Source: Ficedula albicollis
Lineage: Eukaryota; Chordata; Aves; Passeriformes; Muscicapidae
Reading direction: 5' to 3'
Assembly (NCBI RefSeq): GCF_000247815.1
Contig: NC_021678.1
Span: 23,761,036-23,825,035 of the forward strand
DNA: 64,000 bases
In this document: in pieces, positions 53,601 through 64,000 of the stretch
How the letters are laid out: each line of letters opens with the position of its first letter
How positions within the stretch are numbered: position 1 is the stretch's first letter
The notes under the pieces: generated by a model
Told to the model about the DNA's origin: nothing
The model's database searches: none
Seen by the model: the letters and a program-made list of their open reading frames with translations, nothing else
Position numbers and translations under genes: made by a program

Positions 53601-55260
53601 CATAGAATTGTGTGAGCATTTGATGGGCAAAATGTTGTGGTATAAAGACAGGGCCCAAGAATAAGCTCTTTGTGGCTTTGTTTCATTCCTGAAAACTGTG
53701 ACTGAGAGGCTTTTATCATTTAAAAAAAATTAATCAGCTACATTATGTCTAACTTGGAAAATATCGCAAGATATTACTTGCAATGTTCTAAGTGCTGTTT
53801 CTTTAATCATATTTTGATATAAAAAATAATTTTTATTTGTCTGCTTATGTTTTCTCAGCTCTAAAAGTAAAGTAATATTTGATCCAGTCCTTCCAGTCAC
53901 AGAGCTGGAAGCGTGTAATTTAGTGCACATAACAATAAACTCTTTGAAGCAGCTTGCATTCCCTATGTTTTCTTTCTTTTCTATTTTTAACTAAGGAAAG
54001 CATTCCCTTACTTATCACAGCACTTCAGTTACATGCCTCATTTTTCAGGCTAAGTTCCTTATGGTATTTAGAGTTTATTTTAATCCTTAATCGAATGAGC
54101 TGTCCATGAAATTCATCTGAAGAAACATATGTAATAAATGTTCAAACCCACACCAATGGGGACACCCAGTGGAGACGCTCTGAGTTGCCCAGCATTACAG
54201 CCAGGAGCGGGCCAGCAGCTCCTCATCAGGGAGAGGACTGCAAACATTTTTAAGCACAGCAATTCTGAGGGAACTCTCATTAGTTTACCTGCCTGCTGCT
54301 GAGGGCTCCCTTGAAGCATCCTGCCCTTGCTGCCCTTGAAAGAGTCCATGTTTGTTGTCAGGGTGGTCCTGATGCACAATTATTGCAATGGGATGTGCAA
54401 GCACCCAATTCCTTGCTGGTGATGTTTAATGTCGCAAATGGAATAAGTTGCAATTACTGGCAATTCAAAAAGCTTTTCTCTTGCTGTTGCAGACACTGCC
54501 ATGTTCATCTATCAGTCCTATAGATATTTAGGAGGTGACCTGTTGCATATGTTTGGAAGGTGATGTGGGAAGGTTAGGTGAAGATCCAGGACCATGGGGA
54601 GGACACATCTCTGAATTGGATCCTGCTCCTGTAGCATGGGAGATGCTCCAGTCTTGACAGACAGCAACTCAACCAACCACTAATGTTTTCCAGTCTGCAC
54701 TGGAATTCCTAGTCCTCTTCCAGTGAGCAAGGCCTCCTTTCCTGCTGAGCTCCAAATGTGGCCTTGGGAGAGACCACAGTGAGGGCAGCAACCCAGACTG
54801 CCTTCATGGATGAGCTTGGACAAGGAGAGGGGCACAGGGCCTGCCACTGACTTTGGAAGTCAATGACTCAGTTCATCCCTGGGGCACTACACCCATCTCA
54901 GAAGGCAGAATGTGGATTCCAGGGTGTTTATTTGTATGTACAATAAAGCTCTGCTTGGACAAGCACAAGAACCAGGATAAAAGCAGTCAGCTAGGCAGCA
55001 TTACACACATGCTCCAGGAACTGCATGCAAATGGAGCATGCTTTAGTTGTTGTGAATGTGGTCATGGCTGGTTGTTTTACTTCTAGTTCACTCAGAAAGC
55101 AAGCATTAGCCTTTCCTGTGATGGGGCAGCATCAGACAGATGGGTTCTGGTGTGCCTTCTGGCATGCACTAGCTGTGGAACATGGGATTATCTGGGGTTT
55201 TGTCTTTCTAAGCAGGAAGGGAGGAAAGGAAAGGAATGCCTGCCTTGTTTTGATGCAGTT

Positions 55261-55396
55261 TATTCTGACATAGAATGAAATGTATAGCCTACCGGTTTTC
55301 CTCATTGTTTGGGAAAAAAGAAACATACTATTCTGACATAGAATGAAAGGTATAGCCTACTGGTTTTCCTCATTGTTTGGGAAAAAAGAAACATAA
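55261..55396. repeat. 68-bp tandem duplication
   Basis: Copy 1 is 55261-55328 and copy 2 is 55329-55396. Each contains TATTCTGACATAGAATGAAA and TTTTCCTCATTGTTTGGGAA and ends near AAGAAACATA. About two substitutions separate them. It lies roughly 560 bp before SUFU exon 4. Confidence 0.93.
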
Positions 55397-55954
55397 TAAT
55401 TATGATTCTGCACCAAAGCCACACAGACAACTGGGAGAGACAGTGATTTTGACTTACACTATCACAAGCTGGGCAGCAGAATTTTTATTAGATATAGCAG
55501 GTAGTATTCATGTTGAATTCAAATTTCTGAATATTTTCTCTGTGGCAAATTAAGAGTGTGAATTGCTGTGGCAATGGGCATCCAGTATGGTCTGCTGACT
55601 TTCTGTGCCCTCTCACAAAAGGAGGCTAATACTACATGAGAGACAGGCTAATTTTATTTGCTGGTATTCCTGTGTTTGGCTTAATATCAGAGTAGGACAG
55701 TTATTTTTTTTTGCTAGAGGACTCAAGAGTGGGAAATTTTTAAATCAGTGCTTGAATTCAGATCACTCAATGAGACTCCGTTCCTGTTTTAGGTGGTTCA
55801 GAGGCTCAGCAGAGCTGGCCAGGGGCAGGCAGTGAACTGTCCCAGTCCAGGCTGGAGGTCTCTGCCTGGCAGCAGTCAGAAGCAAGGCTAACAATAGAAG
55901 GAATATTCTAGCAGACTTCACAGACTAAATATTTCCTGTGTCTTGCTATTGCAG

Positions 55955-56097
55955 AAAACACCTTTTGCAGCGGTGACCATGTGTCGTGGCACAGCCCTTT
56001 GGACAACAGTGAATCTCGAATCCAGCACATGTTACTGACAGAAGACCCCCAGATGCAGCCGGTGCAGACTCCTTTTGGAGTTGTTACTTTCCTACAG
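55955..56097 (+). CDS. SUFU: SUFU coding exon 4
   Basis: This 143-nt exon runs from an ATTGCAG acceptor to a GTACGC donor at 56098. It completes Glu152 and reads NTFCSGDHVSWHSPLDNSES, then RIQHMLLTEDPQMQPVQTPF and GVVTFLQ, matching human SUFU through this exon as I recall it. It carries Asp159, a key GLI-contact residue. It ends on a whole codon (Gln199). Confidence 0.97.
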
Positions 56098-58396
56098 GTA
56101 CGCCCAGCCACCATGGCTCCCACTGCCACCTCCTGGGAGTGGAGAGCATCTAATGTTGCATTGAGCTGTGTAACTCAGATATTTATTATCCTGTCTTCAG
56201 TTTCAAACATGAGCAGTGAAAAAACAAATGTTGAGAGAAACGCTTTTAAAAGCTAATGTGAAGATTAATTAAAATTAATTCTATGGTAATATTGGTAAGT
56301 GATCCACTGGTGTGAATGCCAGCAAGAGAAGAGTTTGGAGCAGGACTTGGAGCTGTTTTAACAGTACTTTAATGGCAAAAATGTAGCTTGCAGCACTGAC
56401 ACAAAGATTCTTTAGAGGCTGAGTTTTCCTGTATTGATCTACTGTTTAAGAAAGGCTTGGGTTTGCTTTGCAAAATAAATATTTAAAAAATCCCTTGTGA
56501 TTTAACTCTGCTGTTCAGCATGGGGAGCTTCTGTGGCCAAACAGGTTTGCTTTCCCAAAGTCCTTCTGAGCGATGCTTCTCAGATATAGGCTGCTTTGGA
56601 TATTTTTAAATTGCATATTGGGTTAATAACCTTAGTGGGAGAGTGGCACAGTTTATGCCAACTACTGATTTCTTCATGCTCCGTGCAAAAGCTTCCCTCC
56701 TGTGGGAAAATGCAAGTATCTATCTTACAATTTAAGCTTCTGGTTGCTCCCATTTTTCTTTGTCTGTAAAAGGAAGTTCTGTTACCACAAACCTGCACAA
56801 GACAACTGCTGTGCAAGGCTTTTCTGAGGTGCCCAAATGTCTCTGTTTTATCAACAAAAACAATGTGGGTGTGAGATTGATTAGTGCAAGGTGAGTTGTG
56901 GGACCTGGAAGGGGAGAGAGAGCGCTAAGCTAAGTAGGATAATCCCTGGCTGACTCTCCAGCTAGTAGTGTTAGTCCTCATCTCTTCTTTAGTGCCCAGC
57001 TGTCCTGAATCAAAGAGCAGTCAGCTTGCTGCATCCTGAGGCCCTTGGCCTCTCATCTTCCACAACACATACAGTTGACTTCGTTTTCCCCTTTGTTTGA
57101 TGCTTGTTGTTATGGATTTATTTTGACCCATGAGGATAGATGATTACAAAAAGCAAAGAATGAACACAAAATAATTTCCTGTTTAGAGTCTTGCTGTTTG
57201 TGTGTAATTAGTGAGTGAAGGCCCAGGGAGGGGTGTCCTGAAGCAGGGGTGATTCAGGCTGTTGGTGGAGGAAGCCTGGAAGATGGGTGGAGATGAAGTG
57301 CACCTCCAAGGGCTGGGTCCTGAGAAAGTGAGCTCTGCAAGGGGCAGGAGAGGTAGGGTGTGCAGAGCTGGGTGCTGACATGAGGGTTTTCCACACAGAT
57401 ATCTATCAGTGCAGATATGTGCCTTCAGCAGAAGACACATCCTTCACTTCTGCTTGCTGCTCTTCAGAACTTAGTTTTCAGTTTTCCTCTTTTCTGATAA
57501 AACATCACTTGAACAGATTTTGACCAAAAATTCAGTGTTGTTGGAATAGACTTTAAGAGTATTGAGGAAGAAAATAGAAGGCCATGGCTAAAAATATTTT
57601 TAATCTCAGAGTGAATGACTGTGCTCAAAGGTACAAGCCAGTGGTTGATACATCAGGAAGAAACTGCCTTCTAGTGTTAGCTGAAGGATGTTTCACCCCT
57701 TCCTTTGAAGCAGCTGATCTCAGCTGCTGTTAAAGAGACATCTGGTATTGCTCAGTGTGGCAGCTCCTATCCTGAAAAGCAAACACATCCTGCTTTATAC
57801 AGGAAGGCAGAAATCTGCAGTTGCCTGCAGTGACAAGTGGATTATGTGGTGTGTAAGCAGCTTTACTTTATGGTGCTGGGTAAGATGTAATCAGTCAGCA
57901 AACTTGAGTTGGTCAAGGATTTTTATGAGCACCAAAGCAATCCCATGTGGCAGCAAATCCCTTGCCTGGTTGAGACTGCTTGTGCAGTATTGCATTTGCC
58001 CCTAGCAATCAGTTGACAGAGCAGTGTTTGTATGTGCTCAGACTCTAACCTGTCTTGCTCTGTCCTGTCTGTGGGGACTTGATTGAAAATTCGAGCAGAC
58101 CTAGAATATAAACCCTGATTTATCACCAGACCCTCCTCATTGTTAAATTCACACACCCTATAGAAGATCAAATGTTACATGACCAGGGTGTTTCACATGG
58201 TAAGTGTAGAGAGAGAGAACAAGGTCTTATGGGATCCCACTGTTGTCTCAGTCTCCATTTGTCCTGGCACATCTAGTTAAAGACATGGTGCTTCTCTGTA
58301 TCTGCACTGTTTGATCCAGTACCACGTGGCACATTTACTCCACAGTTCTTCCATGGTTCCCACCCAGTTTAGTATCTTTGTTGTTATTTATTACAG
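56098..58396 (+). other. SUFU: SUFU intron 4
   Basis: This 2299-bp intron has donor GTACGC and an acceptor ending ATTACAG at 58396. It is AT-rich to average in composition. I see no coding exon, RNA gene or recognisable repeat in it. Confidence 0.93.
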
Positions 58397-58482
58397 ATTG
58401 TTGGGGTTTGCACTGAGGAACTGCATGCAGCTCAGCAGTGGAATGGTCAAGGGATCTTGGAACTGCTTCGGACTGTCCCAGT
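58397..58482 (+). CDS. SUFU: SUFU coding exon 5
   Basis: This 86-nt exon is bounded by an ATTACAG acceptor and a GTAAGT donor at 58483. It reads IVGVCTEELHAAQQWNGQGI, then LELLRTVP, and ends two bases into codon 228. Human SUFU has Ser where this has Ala in ELHSAQQ. Length and phase equal the human exon. Confidence 0.97.
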
Positions 58483-60526
58483 GTAAGTGGTCATATAAGG
58501 GGAGCATTTCCATAGAGAACAATTCAGTTGTTTATTTTTATTAACAATCTTAAAGTTGCTGATGGAACTTATTTAATCTGTGCTGTAGCAAGAGATGGGA
58601 ATTCATTGTAAATCTGTTCTCACGCACAGACACTTAGATGGCAAATTAATGCATGTGGAAGTCCACATGTTCAGGGTGAAAGAGAATGAGGTCTTGAAAG
58701 CTTAATTTCCTTCCTTTTATGCCTGCAGGGTTTTCTCATTGGTTCTTCCTGGGATAACTGTTACTGGTGACCTCGCTGTTTAGTTCAAAGAAAGGAGGGA
58801 GAGGGTCTGGCTTACAAAGCTGTCTGAAAGTGAGAAAGTTACTCTCAAATTTGGCCCACTCTTGGTGGGCCAGTTTGCAGCAGGAGGAGCATTCATGAAA
58901 GTGAAGTTCATTGTTTTGCCATGGGAAAAATAACAAAGATGATACTGGGTTGAGGAAGAGATGGGTTTAAAATGGTAAATGATATGTTGATGCTTTGTTT
59001 GCTGCCAGGGTGCAGCTAAATCTTTTTGGCTTACAGGTATTTTGTTTAAATATTTTAAAATTCAGTGGAAGTTATTGCCATGTGATTGTAACTCAAAAGA
59101 TTTACTTTTTAAAGCAAAATAGTTCTGAATATTCATTTCTGGGCACAATAGTACACTCCCTAGTGTCACAATACACTTGAATTGATGGATTATTTGGAAG
59201 AGCTGGACTTCTTTAATTTGAACTTCTCCCTTTTTGCACAAGTGCAGATAATTCATGCAAATGCCCTAGAGTAGAGTGAATTTGTCCAGCTGCAAGCTTT
59301 ATTTCTGGGTCCCTGAGGCAATAAACACTGCCTGTAGCTCTCTTAGCTCCTCTAAGTCAATACAGTTACAGCACCTCTCTCCTCAGTCTGTTCTCATGTT
59401 GGTTTTTGGCTTTTGTGCTGTGATATAAGCACTTTTCCAAGGAAAAAATGAGACCCAAATGTGCATGATTTGAAAGTAAAGCTGCAGACTACTAAACCAC
59501 TGATGTGGAACGAGGGTCTCTTGCACCCCAGTGAGAAACTGTGGTAGGTCACACCCCTGCAGTTAATAATTCACAACTTTCCAAGTGATGTGAAAAACTG
59601 AGTGGCTATCCATGCATCTGAAAACCTGTGAAATATTAACTTTTTTTGCTCCCACTCCTAAGTGTTTTAGGAGACTAACACAAACTAGACCAGAGGAGGG
59701 GGCTTTTGACTGCAATAACAAAGTATCTCATGAAAAAAAATGAATTTTTTATGGCAGTTCCAAAAGACTTTAGTTTTTACTTCAAATTAAAAGCACTATC
59801 TGAGGGTGACTTCTGCAGTGCACTGCACTGTGACCCAAAGCAAAGTCTCTGAGTATTTCATCTTCACAGTTATCTGTTTTCTACCACCTTTGTTGGGATA
59901 CACCTTGAGCCTTCCAGCTTTTATTGCTATTGATAAGAAAGATTTCCTTGAACCATCTGAGTACTTTGCCACTAAGTACCAACTGAGCAAAATGTCTGCT
60001 GTGATAGTATTTATCAGAGCAATAAGTTCTTTGTGGTACTGAATGTGACTGCCAATCTTGGCAAAAAGTGGAGTCCCACTGGGGCCCGTTCTATTCTTAG
60101 ATATGTAATAGAAGAATAAATCTTGACTCTATGCCTTGCCCATCTTTCTTTGACTCAGGCTACACTGGACTTCTCAGTCCCAGTTTGTATCCTGTAAGAT
60201 TAAAACCTGTCTTAGTCTTGTATGAGCAAGGGGGCCTGCACAGGGGATAACAGCCTGTGTCAGTCCTGACTGCTCTGCATGTCTGGGTGGTGCCAGACAC
60301 TGAGCAGATTAACAGATAGGTCATGGAGGGGTTTTATCATTTATTTATTTGGAAAGTGTAAAGAGAAAATGCATGCTGTGGGATCTATACACCGCATAGA
60401 AGGGTTTCTAGGCTTATTTTAAACCCTAATCTTGTGCTTCCTTACAGTACAGGTCCACTCTGAGGACCCTTCTGGGGAGTTCTAATTAAAGGGGTTGTTT
60501 GGTTCATTACCTGTCTTTCTTTGTAG
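58483..60526 (+). other. SUFU: SUFU intron 5
   Basis: This 2044-bp intron has donor GTAAGT and an acceptor ending TTTGTAG at 60526. I see no coding exon, RNA gene or clear repeat. The open frames at 59796-60042 overlap on both strands and have no recognisable product. Confidence 0.93.
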
Positions 60527-60599
60527 AGCTGGAGGTCCCTGGTTGATAACAGACATGCGAAGAGGAGAAACCATATTCGAGATTGACCCACATCTGCAA
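60527..60599 (+). CDS. SUFU: SUFU coding exon 6
   Basis: This 73-nt exon runs from a TTTGTAG acceptor to a GTATGT donor at 60600. It completes codon 228 as Val (Ile in human) and reads AGGPWLITDMRRGETIFEID, then PHLQ, ending on Gln252 in phase 0. It lies near the end of the SUFU N-terminal domain. The coding total of exons 1 to 6 is 756 nt, the same as human c.1-756. The next exon (starting ERVDKG in human) is not in the window. Confidence 0.97.
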
Positions 60600-63500
60600 G
60601 TATGTCTTTAGTTTATAAAATGTCATGTCTCTTGTAGTAGCCAAAGAGAATTGGTTTACTGTTAACAATAGTTCTAATATTTTCTGTAAAGGTGCTTGGA
60701 TCTTCTCAAAGTTTGTAATAATCCTGGAAAAGTCTTAGAAACTTTTTGCCCTCGTAGAGGTGGTTCAAGAGGGACATGTCCAGCCCCAAGTGAATGGTAG
60801 CTCTAGGAAGAAAGATAGAGAAGGGAGACCAGGAAAATGGAATCTCTTCTATGAGGAAAATTGGTAAGATTTGGACTAGATGTTATAGAAAGGAGGAAGA
60901 AGATTAAAGTCATGGAATAATATATGATTTAGGAATGGTACACCAGGACATTCCTTCCTCCTTTTGTATGCAAGTGTAAGGAGATATAACATGCAGAAAA
61001 CTCAAAACCGACTAAGTACTATTTTTCTACAGCAAATGTGGCAGTGTAGCTAATTCCTGTAGGATATCACTTGAGGCCAAGTAGCTAGTGTGGACTGAGA
61101 AATGATGGAAACTCAAAAGTACCACATGCAGTTATTAATAACCCATGCAGGAAGATATATTAAACCTTTTTCTTCAGAGTTCAGTTTAATTTATGAAATT
61201 TAAAGATAAGAATAGAACCTCTATGGAGAAGTTACTGTACTATGGACTTCTCCTGATCCATGCATCTGGGAGACAGTTCTGCAATCCCTTCAGCAGAGCT
61301 GGAGTACATGGTACTGGAGTGCATCCAGTGCAATCCAGTGTGGTGCTGGCCATGTTTCAGTGAATCACTGAGTATTTGCCTTTAACAGAGAACTTATGGC
61401 TCAGCCTAGTAGGGCACGTGCAAATGTGCATGTTTTGTACATGCATTTGCTTATGGTCTGCATGTCTGTATCTGATTATTCTCAATTGCCTCACAGCATC
61501 TTTTACTTTGAAAGCTTAAGAACAAAACCAAATTCTACTTTTACTGGTTTTAAGGATTTGTTCATCTAAAATAACCCCAGTCTGAGAACACAAAAAAAAT
61601 GTTCCATAAATGTCCCACAATGTGGGAGCTAATAAAACTGAAAGTCCCATAAAATTTTTAGACTTTCCAGAACCTTGCCCTTTCCCCTCCTGGAGAGGTG
61701 TTTCTGCTGTCTGCACACTGGTGATTCCTAATGATAACGGGGTTTTCTTCAATTTACTGTAAATGAAAAATAGCTCATCTTACTGGAATCTGAGTCAGCC
61801 AAGGCAAGTTAAGGCAAATAAAAGAGTACCTCTGCCTCACCACTGTGTCCTGCTGCTGAAAGCTGCTACGTCTGTGGTCCTTCCGGACTTCCTCACATTG
61901 AACACATTCCTGTTTCTGTTCTCTCTTGCCCTTGCAGAAGTGTGTATGGGCAGGTGTGTGTGCACACCTTCCTCCTGCTCAGCTGCCACAGCCCCCAGGG
62001 ATTCATAGAGCAAAATCCTCCCCTGAGTCCCACAAAGAGCCTCTGCTGAGTGCAGGGAGTAAGGCTGTGCCAGGCTGGCTTCAGCCCTGTCATGTGCCTC
62101 CTGCTCTAATGAGTGGGGAAATGATAAAGTGTCGTTTTCTTGGTGTTGGTAGAGGGTGTGTGAGACCAGAAAGACAGCAGTGGAAGCGAGGTGCAGAGGA
62201 GGGAGGGAACAGCAGAGAAACTGGACAACTTTCCTGGGAGCCAGCAAGCATGTTGTCTGTCTGGGAAGCAGGCAGAGCTTGTTTGGAGGCTGCATTGTCT
62301 CTTGTGGGAATTGGTTGAGGCCTAAACCCAGCCCTGGCAGCAGCAGCTGTACTTTCTGTTCGAAGTTGCTGAGAATGGATCCCAACTAAGATGTCATCCC
62401 AGGATGTCGGCAATTAACGCTGTGGCAACGCTGGTTGTTTTCTGTTCAGCCAGGCTTCCCTGTAGGCCATTCCGATTTCCCTGGCAGCACTGTCAAACAA
62501 TTCCTGTCGGACCCCAGCTCTGTGCTGATTCTCAGTGCTTTGCTTCTGTTTAGCAGATATCTCAGAAGAGAATAAAGCTGATTTGAATTTCCTGAGTTGT
62601 GGTTGCTGCTCTGCAGGTCACACTGCAGTGCTCTGGCTCGTTTAAAAAGGGATCAATGACTTAGAGCCTCAGAGCATCCCTCCCACATGCTGAGAGGAAA
62701 ATGGGACAGAAATATCCTTTCTTTGAGGAAGGAAAGAGCTGAACCTCCTTTGCCCTGGGCTCCTCCAACCTCCTGTTCAAGCTGGCCTTTCAAGGGAGAA
62801 AGAACAGCCCCTCAGACCAGGCAAATCTTTGCTGGCTAAAGATGGGGTAAAACTGTGCATTACCAGAGCTATGAGTCTACACTGGTTGGGGTTTTTTGGA
62901 CTTTTCCCCCTTTAACATCAATACTTGCAAACATTATGAAACAGGCATGCAAATTAGGCTGTCATAAGCCAGCTCGTTTCCATCAGCTCCCCATGATCTC
63001 CAAGGGATGCCAACAGAGCAGCCCTTCTTCCCCTGAGGAAGTGCTCTGCAAGCCAGCTGAGCTGCAGATGAGAGTCTTTTCCCCCTCCCTGAGGCTCTGC
63101 ACTCTGTCCGCAGGGTCTGGCTGGGAGTGGGGCCCTGGCTGCCAGGATGGGGGAGCAGATCCCACCAGAGCCTCACAGCCCCCTGGCCTCTCCTTCTCCC
63201 TGCTCAAGAGCAGGTTTGATGGCTCTCCCATGGTTCCCCAATGACTGGGATAAAAAATAGCTTTGCTGACAAGTTATACCTCCCCACGCCAGCTCATTTG
63301 GGTCCTCGCAGAGCACCGTGGAGGGTTCCCAAAGGAGCCACGTGCTAAATCTCACTTAGAGCATTGTCTGCATATGTAGAAACGGATGTATTTTTATTTC
63401 TTTTCCCACAACTTCTATTTCTGGGTGACACAACTAATTTTATGCTTAGGATAAAACAAAAGAAAATCACAGATTTATTATTTCTCAGATTTTCCTATTA

Positions 63501-64000
63501 CGTTTTCAAGAAGCCAGTTTCCCCTGATGCTGGAGGAAGGTCCTAACAAGGGGGACAAAGACAGAAGAAAAGCAGTCACTTGAATGCTTAAGTCTAAGTC
63601 AAGACTGCTCTGGTCCTGCACTCAGCCACAGGCTCCTACCTCAACTTTTGGGCCAAAGAGCAGGTTTTGGGAGGCGATCCAGATGAACAAAAAAGAGTTG
63701 GCTCAAGGGAAGGGGTAGGAACACATGGAGGAGGGTGGGACTGCAGTCATTGCAAATTACATCAACTTAAACCGCTGTGCAGCCACACCCTGAATGCTTG
63801 TGCTTATCTTTGAGCTGCTCAAATCCTCTCTTGAAATGCCCTTCCCAGGGTGCAGTATGCGCAGCTGGGTAAGGAGAGGGATGTATATGGATTTAGTCTG
63901 GAAACTGTTTCTTGGGGACAGACTTTGCAAAGAGTAAAACGTTTGCACAATCTCTCATCTTCAGTGGCAATGTCAAACCAGAGGGTACTTACGTGGAATG
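60600..64000 (+). other. SUFU: SUFU intron 6 (partial)
   Basis: Intron 6 begins with GTATGT and continues to the right edge. I looked for SUFU exon 7 in all frames and found none, so at least 3.4 kb of intron is present. Apart from a stretch at about 62360-62600 that looks regulatory or conserved in style, I see no gene, RNA or repeat. Confidence 0.85.

Larger units (their letters stand above)
35382..55954 (+). other. SUFU: SUFU intron 3
   Basis: This 20,573-bp intron has donor GTACCA and an acceptor ending ATTGCAG at 55954. It contains CR1 relics at 35667-35795, 37440-37880 and 40020-41230, and tandem duplications at 44468-44597, 47357-47647, 49939-50694 and 55261-55396. Other stretches are mostly AT-rich with scattered short T or A tracts (for example 48646-48672). 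I see no convincing coding exon or RNA gene in 35800-37430, 37900-40010, 41250-44460, 44600-47350, 47650-49930, 50700-55250 or 55400-55950. Confidence 0.93.

Noticed and set aside
60740..60950. Possible ancient LINE remnant in SUFU intron 6
   Set aside because: There are only vague resemblances (AGGAAAATTGG, GGACTAGATG) without an ordered series of motifs.
60600..64000. SUFU exon 7
   Set aside because: I searched for the codons following Gln252 in all frames to the window edge. No match or suitable exon was seen, so the exon must lie further right.

Overview
This window is vertebrate nuclear DNA, almost certainly from a bird. The evidence is split coding exons with GT/AG borders, long AT-rich introns, and fragments of the CR1 LINE family, including the 3' end with ATTCTGTG repeats that is typical of avian genomes. 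There are no prokaryotic operons, no CRISPR array and no viral gene set. Nearly all the open reading frames are chance ORFs in introns or read-through of homopolymers.

Two genes lie head to head. On the minus strand, 6830-6877 is the first coding exon of ACTR1A (alpha-centractin, the dynactin actin-related protein Arp1). Its intron 1 runs leftward off the window. On the plus strand, SUFU (suppressor of fused, the GLI-binding repressor of Hedgehog signalling) begins at 10219. Six SUFU coding exons are present: 10219-10400, 16257-16391, 35245-35381, 55955-56097, 58397-58482 and 60527-60599. They sum to exactly 756 nt (252 codons) in one unbroken frame, about the N-terminal half of the protein. 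The later exons lie beyond position 64000. The ACTR1A-SUFU head-to-head order is the same as on human chromosome 10q24.

Layout: 1-6829 is ACTR1A intron 1, with a 1.19-kb tandem duplication and a CpG-rich block with three CCAAT boxes. 5946-6753 is an uninterrupted run of 808 G. 6830-7145 holds ACTR1A exon 1 and a row of ZNF143/THAP11-like motifs. 7146-10218 is the intergenic/promoter region, with a 599-bp tandem duplication and a run of 958 G that ends 55 bp before the SUFU start codon. 10219-64000 is SUFU exons and introns, with CR1 relics, a pentanucleotide microsatellite fused to a third G run (359 bp), a C2H2 zinc-finger relic on the minus strand, and many short tandem duplications.

The odd features are structural rather than a new gene system. 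Three pure-G blocks total 2125 bp and interrupt promoter CpG islands and a microsatellite; these are most likely assembly or base-calling artefacts. About a dozen tandem duplications with very similar copies (unit about 65 to 1192 bp) also occur, which are either genuinely young or false duplications made during assembly. I did not find an undescribed biological system.
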